From positions 1-7,301 of the forward strand of contig JAGYOC010000127.1 of assembly GCA_018399795.1 (NCBI GenBank): DNA of 7,301 nucleotides, read 5' to 3'. Each line of letters begins with the position of its first letter. Within the stretch, counting starts at the first letter, position 1. A program made the position numbers and the translations under genes. This document shows positions 1-7,060 of this stretch, one piece after another. The notes under the pieces were generated by a model. It was not told where the DNA came from. It ran no database searches and worked only from the letters and a program-made list of their open reading frames with translations. The stretch comes from Dehalococcoidales bacterium (lineage in GTDB: Bacteria; Chloroflexota; Dehalococcoidia; Dehalococcoidales; UBA5760).

Positions 1-1
1 G

Positions 2-187
2 AAATTAAGTTCTCTGGCAGTTCGGCTGGCAAAACAGGTCAAAACCAGCAAACAACCATTTACCCTCGAACCAATGCCGGCATACGAGAGGCGTATTATA
101 CACCTGACACTGGCCGACCATAATGATGTGAGAACTGAAAGCACCGGCACAGGTGAAGCCAGGAAAGTAGTCATCGTTCCGAAGTAA
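2..187 (+). CDS. jag: Jag/KhpB-like RNA-binding protein, R3H domain, C-terminal part (5' end outside window)
   Basis: An open frame from the left edge to a TAA at 185-187 encodes 61 residues that match the C-terminal R3H domain of Jag (SpoIIIJ-associated, KhpB) proteins. Visible marks are LEPMPAYERRIIH, with the R-x3-H signature at residues 30 and 34 of the fragment, then a conserved-looking tail TGTGEARKVVIVPK. R3H domains bind single-stranded nucleic acid. Complete Jag proteins carry an N-terminal Jag domain and a KH domain before the R3H, and those would lie left of this window. The family is cytoplasmic and usually encoded next to rnpA and yidC; KhpB with KhpA acts in RNA binding and in control of cell shape and division in Gram-positives. 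Family assignment rests on the R3H segment alone, so another R3H protein is possible. No convincing intrinsic terminator follows it, so read-through into ileS cannot be excluded. Confidence 0.8.
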   Translation, partial: KLSSLAVRLAKQVKTSKQPFTLEPMPAYERRIIHLTLADHNDVRTESTGTGEARKVVIVPK

Positions 188-233
188 CAGGTTCTGCATT
201 GCTTTTACGTTGTGTGTAAAACCTATATTACTT

Positions 234-264
234 TTTACCGCTGATGTTTGCTTTTTCATATAAA
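234..264 (+). promoter_or_regulatory. weak candidate promoter upstream of ileS
   Basis: The 127-base gap between the jag stop and the ileS start is AT-rich. The best pair is TTTACC (234-239) and TATAAA (259-264) with a 19-base spacer, longer than the ideal 17. A second pair, TTGCTT (199-204) and TATATT (224-229), also has a 19-base spacer. Neither is strong. The gap holds no T-box antiterminator sequence and is too short for a normal T-box leader, so the usual Gram-positive tRNA-sensing control of ileS is not seen here. Confidence 0.25.
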
Positions 265-314
265 AGCAGTATTTTAATTGGGTCATTCCTTAGCAATATA
301 GAGGGGTATTTTTG

Positions 315-3300
315 ATGTTTCGCCCTGTAATTAGCCGTGTCTCCTTCCCTGAAATGGAGAAGTCGATTCTGAATTGGTGGGAAAACAACCGTATATTTGA
401 GAGAAGCGTAGAAGCTCGAAAAGGCAACCAGCGCTTCGTTTTTTATGAAGGTCCGCCAACTGCAAACGGCAACCCAGGTATACATCACGTCCTTGCCCGC
501 GTATTCAAAGATGTTATTCCCCGATACCGCACCATGAAGGGCTACTACACCCCCCGTATCGCGGGCTGGGATACTCACGGTCTGCCAGTTGAACTTGAGA
601 TCGAAAAGAAGCTCGGTTTCTCCGGGAAAACACAGATTGAAGAGTACGGGATCGACCGCTTCAATGCTCTCTGCCGAGAGAACGTTTCCACTTACCTTGA
701 AAAATGGAATACAATGACACGTCGCATCGGCTTCTGGGTTGACCTGGAAAACCCCTATATCACTATGGATAACCATTACATCGAGTCGGTATGGTGGGCA
801 ATTAAGCAGATGTGGGACAGGGGCCTGATATACCAGGGCTATCGCGTTACACCTCACTGTCCCAGGTGTGGTACTTCGCTAAGCTCTCATGAAGTTGCTC
901 TGGGATACCAGGAAAATACCCGGGACCCATCAATTTACATAAAGTTTGCAATCGCCAAATCAATTTACCGCAAGCCAGATTTCTTGAACAAATTGGAGGT
1001 CGCATACGGCAATCACGTGGCTGATTTCGTTCGCTGGCTTATTGATACAGCAGGGGATAAACCAGTCTATCTGCTGGCCTGGACAACTACACCCTGGACA
1101 CTCCCAGGCAATACCGCCCTCGCAATAGCAGAGGATGCGGAATACTCTCTTATTGACTATAACGGCGAATTCCTTATCCTTGCTACAGCACGCCTGGAGC
1201 CATTGGGTCTCGGTGAAATCCCCGTCGTCACAAAAATAAGGGGAGCATCCCTGATAGCCCTGAGATATCGTCCACTTTACAATCCGAACGATTTCGATGT
1301 TCCCGTTGAATCAATGTCTCTGCCAGATAAGGAGGGGAAACCCTCGGCTGTTTCCTGTAAGGAGGACGGAGTTATCAACTACCCGGTCATTGGTACGGAT
1401 TTCGTCTCCATGGATGAGGGTACCGGTATAGTTCATGTTGCGCCCGCATACGGTGAAGTCGACTACCAGGCGGGGCAGGAAAATTCCCTGGACTTTGTGC
1501 ACCCGGTAACCCTTGATGGAAAGATAGGGGGTAACTACAGCTTCGCAGGCAAGTTCGTCAAAGATGCCGACCCTCTTATTATGGAAGAGCTGAATAACCG
1601 TGGTTTGCTGTTTCGCAGCGAATCCATACTACACACCTATCCCTTTTGCTGGCGTTGTGAATCTCCTCTTCTCTACTATGCCAAGCAGACATGGTATGTA
1701 CGTACCACCGCGGTAAAGGAACAGCTCATCGAAGGTAATCAGCAGATAAACTGGTACCCCGAGCACATCAAGTATGGCCGATTCGGAGACTGGCTCCAGA
1801 ACAATATCGACTGGGCTTTTTCCCGTGAACGTTACTGGGGTACACCACTGCCGGTGTGGTGCTGTAAGTCATGCGGCAGCTGTGAGTGTATCGGCGGCAT
1901 TGAAGATTTGAAGGAGAAACCCGCAGTAATCGGGGTCAGCGAATCTTTGGACCTGCACCGTCCATTCGTCGATGAAATAACCTTTAGCTGCGATCAGTGC
2001 GGCGGCCAGATGGAAAGGAGACCAGAAGTAATTGATTGCTGGTTTGATTCCGGCGCCATGCCGATTGCCCAGTGGCACTACCCTTTCGAAAACGAAACCC
2101 TCCTACAGGATGGCCGCTTCCCCGCCGACTATATATGTGAGGCGGTTGACCAGACCCGGGGATGGTTTTATAGCCTTCACGCCATTGCTACCCTTCTGTT
2201 TGGTAAACCCAGTTTTAGAAATGTCATCTGCCTGGGCCATATCCTGGACGAGAAGGGAGAAAAGATGAGCAAGGCCAGAGGGAATGTGGTGGAACCAATG
2301 TCAATAGTAGACAAATATGGCGCTGACGCACTGCGATGGTACTGTCTAACTACCTCACCACCAGGCAACGTACGCCGTTTCTCCGAAAAGCTGGTATCCG
2401 AGATTAATCGGCGTTTTTTGCTCACCCTATGGAACGTATATTCTTTCTTCGTTACCTATGCCAATATCGATCACTTCGACCCCAGATATGAGGTATGGGC
2501 CGATCCTCCGGCACTGGATAGGTGGATTCTATCCGAGCTTAACCAGCTCGTATTGGACGTAGAAAAGTCGCTGGAAATTTATAATCCCACCGATGCAGGC
2601 CGAAAAATAGAGATATTCGTCGATGGCCTTTCCAACTGGTACGTACGTCGCAGTCGCCGACGATTCTGGAAAAGTGAGAACGACACGGATAAACTGTCTG
2701 CCTACCAAACGCTATATCTTTGCCTAGTCACAATATCCAAGATTCTTGCTCCGTTCACACCATTTCTGGCCGAGGAACTATACCACAACCTCGTTAGTAC
2801 CTTTTTCCCAGAATCTCCTGCAAGCGTCCACCTTAACGATTTTCCCACCGCCAACGTTAAACTCATCGATAAAAGGCTATCAGAAGATATTCGCCTGGCA
2901 ATGAAGCTATCCAGCATGGGGCGTGCTGCCCGCAACAAGGCTGGTATTAAAGTGCGCCAGCCTCTTGATGTTAACTATGTAAGCCTGGAATCGAATTCGG
3001 ATAAGGAATCCCTGCAGAGGATTGGGGCATCCGTAATGGAGGAACTTAACATAAAGGGTCTTCAAATTATAGATGATATCTCCCGTCTCGATGAAACCCA
3101 TATCACCATTACGGAAGGGGAGTTATCCATCGCTGTTCCTACCACAATATCCGATGAACTTATCAATGAAGGACTGGCACGTGAGATAGTGCACCGTATT
3201 CAAACGATACGCCGTTCTGCCGGATTCGATATTGCGGACCACATCATTACCTTCTTTGAGGGAGCAGACGATATTCGCAGGGTAATGAGTGATTTTACGG

Positions 3301-3425
3301 GCTATATCCGCCAGGAAACACTTTCCAATACAATAATAGAAGGCATTCCTTCGGATGTGGCTATTACCGAAAGCTACCGGATTGGTACGCACCAGATTAC
3401 GATCGGCGTTAAAAGGTCTACTTAG
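315..3425 (+). CDS. ileS: isoleucyl-tRNA synthetase, type 2 (eukaryote-like), with GxHH active-site motif
   Basis: This 1036-residue cytoplasmic enzyme charges tRNA-Ile with isoleucine using ATP. Order of parts: N-terminal catalytic half with the HIGH-equivalent motif at 55-58 (here GIHH); a CP1 editing domain at about 200-400 with TTTPWTLPGN (257-266) and GTGIVHVAPAYG (369-380) followed by Asp383; a second catalytic half with DCWFDSG (574-580) and KMSKA (650-654); then the anticodon-binding alpha-helical domain from about 730 and a C-terminal extension. Cysteine pairs 182/185, 445/448, 517/520 and 559/562 suggest metal sites, and there is no C-terminal zinc-finger cysteine cluster as in E. 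coli-type IleRS1. Length, NPG-x-HH context and lack of that zinc tail indicate type 2. The ATG at 315 is preferred over the in-frame TTG at 312; GAGGGG at 301-306 is the likely ribosome site. It converges with the protease gene and shares four bases with it. Confidence 0.97.
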   Translation: MFRPVISRVSFPEMEKSILNWWENNRIFERSVEARKGNQRFVFYEGPPTANGNPGIHHVLARVFKDVIPRYRTMKGYYTPRIAGWDTHGLPVELEIEKKLGFSGKTQIEEYGIDRFNALCRENVSTYLEKWNTMTRRIGFWVDLENPYITMDNHYIESVWWAIKQMWDRGLIYQGYRVTPHCPRCGTSLSSHEVALGYQENTRDPSIYIKFAIAKSIYRKPDFLNKLEVAYGNHVADFVRWLIDTAGDKPVYLLAWTTTPWTLPGNTALAIAEDAEYSLIDYNGEFLILATARLEPLGLGEIPVVTKIRGASLIALRYRPLYNPNDFDVPVESMSLPDKEGKPSAVSCKEDGVINYPVIGTDFVSMDEGTGIVHVAPAYGEVDYQAGQENSLDFVHPVTLDGKIGGNYSFAGKFVKDADPLIMEELNNRGLLFRSESILHTYPFCWRCESPLLYYAKQTWYVRTTAVKEQLIEGNQQINWYPEHIKYGRFGDWLQNNIDWAFSRERYWGTPLPVWCCKSCGSCECIGGIEDLKEKPAVIGVSESLDLHRPFVDEITFSCDQCGGQMERRPEVIDCWFDSGAMPIAQWHYPFENETLLQDGRFPADYICEAVDQTRGWFYSLHAIATLLFGKPSFRNVICLGHILDEKGEKMSKARGNVVEPMSIVDKYGADALRWYCLTTSPPGNVRRFSEKLVSEINRRFLLTLWNVYSFFVTYANIDHFDPRYEVWADPPALDRWILSELNQLVLDVEKSLEIYNPTDAGRKIEIFVDGLSNWYVRRSRRRFWKSENDTDKLSAYQTLYLCLVTISKILAPFTPFLAEELYHNLVSTFFPESPASVHLNDFPTANVKLIDKRLSEDIRLAMKLSSMGRAARNKAGIKVRQPLDVNYVSLESNSDKESLQRIGASVMEELNIKGLQIIDDISRLDETHITITEGELSIAVPTTISDELINEGLAREIVHRIQTIRRSAGFDIADHIITFFEGADDIRRVMSDFTGYIRQETLSNTIIEGIPSDVAITESYRIGTHQITIGVKRST

Positions 3426-4537
3426 GCCGGTGGCGGAACCTCGTCAAGAGTAGCCTCTACCGTATGTTCGCTATCATTACGCCAGTAGACAATGGATATT
3501 TCCTGTCCGATCTGACAGGAATGAATTTTCTGTATCAGTTGCCTGGCGCCGGTTATTTCCGCGCCATCTATACTCACGATAACATCACCTTCTGCAATGC
3601 CCGCCACAGCAGCAGGGCTGTCCGGGGCCACATAGTTCACCAGCGCACCTTTTTCTATCGAAAGCTCATTGAAAAATGCCACCACCGGATTTATGTCGGA
3701 TACCCTCACACCCAGGTAGCTGCGTAACACGTAGCCCCTGGTTATCAACTGGTCGATAATATCCTGTGCGCTATTTATGCTTATAGCATAACCAAAGCCT
3801 TCTACACCCACCTGAGCAATTTTGGCGCTGGTGATACCGATTACCTCTCCCGCCATATTGACCAGAGGGCCACCACTGTTGCCGGGATTGATAGCGGCAT
3901 CTGTCCTGATAAGATCATCCAGGGTTTGCACCTCGGAAACCGGCAGTGTAACATCAAGCTGACTGACCCATCCTCCGGTCATGCTTACTCCCTCCCCGAG
4001 CGCATTACCTATAGCGGCAACCGGTTCACCAAGTTGCAATACTGATGAATCACCGATGCGGGCTGCAGGCAATCCTTCGGTATTTATGGTAACTACGGCC
4101 AGGTCCGTAATCGGGTCGGTTCTCACTTCCTGTGATTTGAATGTTCTGCCATCATCCAGCAGAATGGCGATATCCCTCGCACCAGCTACCACATGGTTGT
4201 TGGTGACTATAATGCCATCCGCCTCGATAATCCATCCCGATCCCTCACCCCTATCCGTCTGAATCGCCACAACAGAAGGCTTGATCTGTTCTACTACCTC
4301 GACAAAATCGGGGAGGATTTCATTTTCACTGCTGTATGGTGGAGTTTCCCACTCCGGGTCAATCGGGCTTACCAATGGCGGTGTTGGTGAGGGTTCCGCT
4401 GAGGGAGTTTCCGTTTCGGGTATTTCAGCAAGCAGGTCCTGTGCCATGTCGACCATCCAATTACAGCCGCTACCGAGAAAGGCCAGAGACATCAGGAGAG
4501 AAACGGTAATAATAGATACATGCTTGAAATATTTCAT
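3422..4537 (-). CDS. HtrA/DegP-family serine protease, predicted lipoprotein, one PDZ domain
   Basis: This 371-residue S1C-family protease probably degrades or refolds damaged proteins outside the cytoplasmic membrane. It starts with a lysine-containing n-region and hydrophobic segment (5-21) leading to LGSGC, so Cys25 is a probable lipidation site; glycine at -3 makes the lipobox less than ideal. A Pro/Glu/Thr/Ser-rich linker follows (about 35-75). The trypsin-like domain (about 78-265) has a complete catalytic triad: His115 in VTNNHVV, Asp145 in DPITDLAVV and Ser221 in NPGNSGGPL. One PDZ domain spans about 271-367 (YLGVRV, then SPAAVAGIAEGDVIVSIDG). Length fits single-PDZ HtrA proteins (DegS/HtrA-like). 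The ATG at 4537 is chosen because the signal peptide begins there. No Shine-Dalgarno precedes it, but a promoter lies just upstream. The stop overlaps the ileS stop on the other strand. The specific substrate is unknown, so no gene symbol is given. Confidence 0.95.
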   Translation of the reverse strand: MKYFKHVSIITVSLLMSLAFLGSGCNWMVDMAQDLLAEIPETETPSAEPSPTPPLVSPIDPEWETPPYSSENEILPDFVEVVEQIKPSVVAIQTDRGEGSGWIIEADGIIVTNNHVVAGARDIAILLDDGRTFKSQEVRTDPITDLAVVTINTEGLPAARIGDSSVLQLGEPVAAIGNALGEGVSMTGGWVSQLDVTLPVSEVQTLDDLIRTDAAINPGNSGGPLVNMAGEVIGITSAKIAQVGVEGFGYAISINSAQDIIDQLITRGYVLRSYLGVRVSDINPVVAFFNELSIEKGALVNYVAPDSPAAVAGIAEGDVIVSIDGAEITGARQLIQKIHSCQIGQEISIVYWRNDSEHTVEATLDEVPPPA

Positions 4538-4546
4538 CGGTAAATT

Positions 4547-4575
4547 ATTCTAGCACAGCCACTATCTAACATCAA
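4547..4575 (-). promoter_or_regulatory. sigma-70-like promoter of the HtrA-family gene
   Basis: Read on the - strand, TTGATG (4570-4575) is followed by a 17-base spacer and TAGAAT (4547-4552), with an extended -10 TGC directly before it (4553-4555). The -10 hexamer matches the consensus at five of six positions and the -35 at four of six. The predicted transcription start falls near 4540, only about 3 bases before the ATG at 4537, implying a leaderless or nearly leaderless mRNA. Confidence 0.6.
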
Positions 4576-4657
4576 CGACGGGTTAGCATGATTTCGTATT
4601 TATGCTTATGAAAATAATATCCTTGATCAGAAGCAAATACCTGCAGCCCATAATACC

Positions 4658-5425
4658 TCATAGTCTGTTGCTCAGATAGAGGCAGATGGCACCACACACA
4701 GCAACATTAAGTGACTCCGCTTTTTTTCTCGCAATGTCTATACTGATATTGTGCTCGGCCATACTCTTCAGGGATTCTGAAGGCCCTGAGGTCTCGTTAC
4801 CGAGCGCAAGTAACAAACTTCCCCTTCCCTCAAGGACCCTCGGCTTTTCAGCACCATCAAGTGCAGCGACAATAACCGGATACCCCTTTTTCTTAAGCTG
4901 TTCTACCATAGCAAGGTAACCATGTGTTCTCCTCAACCACAGCGATAGAATGCTTCCAGCACTGGACTGGATAAACTTAGGTGAGAGAGGGTCAGCACAC
5001 CTATCGCTCATTATAACCCCATCGTAATCAAATGCCGCCGCAGTCCTAACAAGAGTTCCAGCATTACCCGGATCCTGAATGTCCTCCAATAGAAGCACTC
5101 TACGTCCGGTGGTTTCAGGTAAACGGCTTGAGTAAATTTCCCTGGGATAACGAATCACTGCTACCGGCCCTTGAGGTGTCCTGGTATTACATATGCTGCT
5201 CAACTGTATTTCACTCACCCTCCGTTGAGAGTAGCCAGAATAAAAAGGGGGCAAATCTCTGCTGGTAACTATTTCGTTTATCGAAGCGGGGCTGATATCC
5301 ATAACCTGCCTGATAGCCCTGTCTCCTTCCATAAGGAAAAAACCGGTTTCTCTTCGCCCTTTCATCAGCGCAAGTTTACGATACCACTTTATGGACCTTA
5401 AAGGGTTACTTTGGTAATCGTTCAT
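4658..5425 (-). CDS. SpoU/TrmH-family RNA 2'-O-methyltransferase (RlmB/TsnR-like)
   Basis: This 255-residue enzyme is predicted to transfer a methyl group from S-adenosylmethionine to a ribose 2'-OH in rRNA or tRNA, in the cytoplasm. Residues about 15-92 resemble the SpoU substrate-binding domain (GRRETGFFLMEGDRAIRQ, ending TPQGPVAVI). The SPOUT knot domain spans about 109-250 and shows all three family motifs: motif 1 EDIQDPGNAGTLVRTAAAF (114-132, with Asn121 and Arg127), motif 2 ALGNETSGPSE (207-217, with Glu211) and motif 3 IDIARKKAESLNVAVCGAI (229-247, with the ESLNV core). Length is normal for 23S rRNA methyltransferases of the RlmB/TsnR type, but the target nucleotide cannot be read from sequence. 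The ATG at 5425 has only a weak GGA ribosome-site element. The htrA-like gene 120 bases downstream has its own promoter, so the two are probably separate units. Confidence 0.92.
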   Translation of the reverse strand: MNDYQSNPLRSIKWYRKLALMKGRRETGFFLMEGDRAIRQVMDISPASINEIVTSRDLPPFYSGYSQRRVSEIQLSSICNTRTPQGPVAVIRYPREIYSSRLPETTGRRVLLLEDIQDPGNAGTLVRTAAAFDYDGVIMSDRCADPLSPKFIQSSAGSILSLWLRRTHGYLAMVEQLKKKGYPVIVAALDGAEKPRVLEGRGSLLLALGNETSGPSESLKSMAEHNISIDIARKKAESLNVAVCGAICLYLSNRL

Positions 5426-5452
5426 TTACTAATCCAGCATAATATGATAACA

Positions 5453-5480
5453 GGGAATAATTCATTCCGAGTATTATCCC
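5453..5480. repeat. imperfect dyad upstream of the RNA methyltransferase gene
   Basis: GGGAATAAT (5453-5461) and ATTATCCC (5473-5480) are inverted arms with one bulged A, separated by 11 bases. Shorter symmetric elements are nested inside: GAATAATTC (5455-5463), and GGAAT (5454-5458) with ATTCC (5464-5468). The site is 28-55 bases upstream of the methyltransferase start, where a promoter or operator would be expected. A candidate -10 (GATAAT on the - strand, 5474-5479) sits inside the outer arm, but I see no good -35. Function is not established. Confidence 0.35.
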
Positions 5481-5498
5481 TTTTAAAATAGAAAAGAG

Positions 5499-5511
5499 CT
5501 ACATTATGTAG
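5499..5511. repeat. short perfect palindrome
   Basis: CTACATTATGTAG is a 6-base perfect inverted repeat around one central T, immediately beside the GC-rich hairpin at 5516-5544. It could be a protein-binding half-site pair or a small RNA hairpin in the trp read-through transcript. A 13-base palindrome in an AT-rich gap can arise by chance. Confidence 0.3.
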
Positions 5512-5515
5512 ATAT

Positions 5516-5544
5516 TTTGCCCCCACCGTATTGGCGGGGGCAAA
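5516..5544 (-). terminator. GC-rich hairpin, probable terminator of the trpA-trpB2 transcript
   Basis: TTTGCCCCC (5516-5524) pairs perfectly with GGGGGCAAA (5536-5544). Two inner CC/GG pairs extend the stem after one A-C mismatch, leaving the loop GTATT. It lies 44-72 bases past the trpB2 stop on the - strand. No U-tract follows it in either direction, so it is not a textbook intrinsic terminator; it may act as a U-poor terminator or as an RNA 3'-end stabiliser. Confidence 0.55.
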
Positions 5545-5580
5545 TCTTGGCAAATTCTTCACCTTAAAGACAAAACCGTC

Positions 5581-5607
5581 TACTCCCTTAGCCTACCTCG
5601 GGGAGTA
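5581..5607 (-). repeat. 7-bp stem enclosing the trpB2 stop codon
   Basis: TACTCCC (5581-5587) is the perfect inverted complement of GGGAGTA (5601-5607). The 13-base loop contains the last trpB2 codons and its TAA (5588-5590). On the RNA it is followed by GACGGUUUU, giving a weak U-run after a few bases, so this may be part of a compound terminator with the hairpin at 5516-5544. Confidence 0.35.
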
Positions 5608-6949
5608 AACTCAATGACTCCTTGAGCTTATCCTCGGGAAAATCATAATCCTCAAGTTTTCCGGATAGATAAGCCTCATATGCCGCCAAATCAACATGGC
5701 CGTGTCCGCTATGAGCGAGCAAAATGGTCTTTTCTTCACCGGATTCCCGGCACTTCAAGGCTTCATCGATAACTACCTTTATGGCATGCATCGGTTCCGG
5801 AGCACTCAAGATACCCTCGCTGCGGGCAAAGGTAATCCCGGCTTCAAAGGTCGCCAGCTGATGCTCGGCCCTTGCCTCCATCATACCGAGCTTGTGCAAG
5901 TGACAGACTATTGGCGCCATGCCGTGGTAGCGTAATCCGCCAGCGTGTACCGGCGGTGGAATGAATCCGTGCCCCAGCGTATACATCTTCAGCAGGGGAG
6001 TCAGACCGGCAACATCGCCGAAGTCATAGGCATAAGGTCCCTTGGTCAAGGTAGGACAGCTTGCCGGCTCGACACCGATAATTCTGAGGTTCGGTTTCTC
6101 CCCACTCAGTTTATCTCTCATCCAGGGCAAAAACTGCCCGGCAAAATTTGAGCCACCTCCCATACAGCCCACGATAATATCGGGATAGGCATCAGCCATT
6201 TCCATCTGAATCCTTGTCTCTTCACCAATAATGGTCTGGTGTAAGAGTACATGGTTTAACACGCTGCCCAGCGAATAATGAGTGTCATCGCGCGATGCAG
6301 CATCCTCCACAGCTTCACTGATAGCCAATCCCAGACTGCCTGGGCAATCCGGGTCCTTGGCCAGCATTTCACGACCAGCTTTGGTATCGGGGCTCGGGCT
6401 GGGTACACACTTAGCACCCCAAGCTTCCATCATGACCCGTCGATATGGTTTCTGGTTATAGCTTATACGAACCATATATACCTTGAGTTCCATATCAAAG
6501 AACATACAACCCATAGAAAGGGCACTACCCCACTGTCCGGCGCCCGTTTCTGTTGCTATTCGTCTGGTCCCTTCCTGCTTGTTATAGTACGCTTGAGCAA
6601 CAGCGGTATTCAGTTTATGGCTGCCAGCCTGGCTGGTCCCCTCATACTTGTAAAATATCTTTGCCGGGGTATCCAGCTTTTTTTCCAGCTGATACGCCCG
6701 ATAAAGAATCGTGGGTCGCCATGTACGGTAAATCGCCTGAACCTCTTCTGGGATTTCAATATAACGCTCCGGGCTGAATTCCTGCATAATAAGCCCCATC
6801 GGGAAAAGGGGTGCCAGATCATCAGGGGTTACCGGACTCTTGGTACCGGGATGCAACACTTCGGGCATGGGCTCAGGTAAATCCGGAAGTATATTGTACC
6901 ATCTGGTAGGCATCTTTTCTTCATCAAGGATAAATTTTGTCCTTTCCAA
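5588..6949 (-). CDS. trpB: tryptophan synthase beta chain, TrpB2 type
   Basis: This PLP enzyme condenses indole with L-serine to give tryptophan, the last step of tryptophan biosynthesis. With the TTG start it has 453 residues; an in-frame ATG at 6967 would give 459 (numbers below use the long form). The PLP-binding lysine is Lys118 in AGSHKLNTA. The catalytic glutamate is Glu140 in [10 protein letters not shown]. The phosphate-binding loop [11 protein letters not shown] is at 268-278, and the C-terminal SGHGHVD motif at 420-426 is typical of TrpB2 rather than TrpB1 (SGRGDKD-like). The N-terminal [20 protein letters not shown] block is also a TrpB2 hallmark. TTG is favoured because AAGGAGG lies 5 bases before it, while the ATG has no ribosome site and would bury that element in its own first codons. 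It follows trpA on the same strand after a 111-base gap, so it is probably co-transcribed and the natural TrpA partner, unless a TrpB1 exists upstream. Confidence 0.95.
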   Translation of the reverse strand: MERTKFILDEEKMPTRWYNILPDLPEPMPEVLHPGTKSPVTPDDLAPLFPMGLIMQEFSPERYIEIPEEVQAIYRTWRPTILYRAYQLEKKLDTPAKIFYKYEGTSQAGSHKLNTAVAQAYYNKQEGTRRIATETGAGQWGSALSMGCMFFDMELKVYMVRISYNQKPYRRVMMEAWGAKCVPSPSPDTKAGREMLAKDPDCPGSLGLAISEAVEDAASRDDTHYSLGSVLNHVLLHQTIIGEETRIQMEMADAYPDIIVGCMGGGSNFAGQFLPWMRDKLSGEKPNLRIIGVEPASCPTLTKGPYAYDFGDVAGLTPLLKMYTLGHGFIPPPVHAGGLRYHGMAPIVCHLHKLGMMEARAEHQLATFEAGITFARSEGILSAPEPMHAIKVVIDEALKCRESGEEKTILLAHSGHGHVDLAAYEAYLSGKLEDYDFPEDKLKESLSLLPEVG

Positions 6950-6954
6950 TTCTA

Positions 6955-6961
6955 CCTCCTT
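6955..6961 (-). promoter_or_regulatory. ribosome binding site that decides the trpB2 start
   Basis: On the - strand AAGGAGG is followed by TAGAA and then TTG (6947-6949). This is a near-perfect Shine-Dalgarno at 5-base spacing. The alternative ATG at 6967 lies upstream of it and has no such element within range. Confidence 0.6.
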
Positions 6962-7060
6962 TTTCATTGTAACAAGGGTATCTTCTTCCTCACAATAGCA
7001 CAGAATATCACTTATAGCTTACATTTCTATATAGGCTCATCCTCCTTCCCTAATAATTAT

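Noticed and set aside
203..221. Hairpin TTTTAC / GTAAAA as a terminator after jag
   Set aside because: The stem is six mostly A-T pairs with no GC core and no adjoining U-tract; likely chance in AT-rich DNA.
188..314. Possible T-box riboswitch controlling ileS
   Set aside because: The gap is only 127 bases, and no conserved T-box antiterminator sequence or terminator hairpin with a U-run is visible.
228..857. Long open frame on the - strand opposite the start of ileS
   Set aside because: It lies antisense to a certain gene, shows no recognisable domain and has no ribosome site; it is a shadow of ileS codon bias.
4538..4657. Terminator for the RNA methyltransferase gene
   Set aside because: Only short elements such as TGATCA are present; no stem with a following U-run was found on the - strand.
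6278..6880. 200-codon open frame on the + strand inside trpB2
   Set aside because: It is antisense to a strongly conserved gene, with no recognisable motifs or family resemblance.
7008..7040. Mini-ORF as a trp attenuator leader peptide
   Set aside because: It contains no tryptophan codons, sits inside the operon rather than at its head, and no alternative terminator/antiterminator stems are seen.
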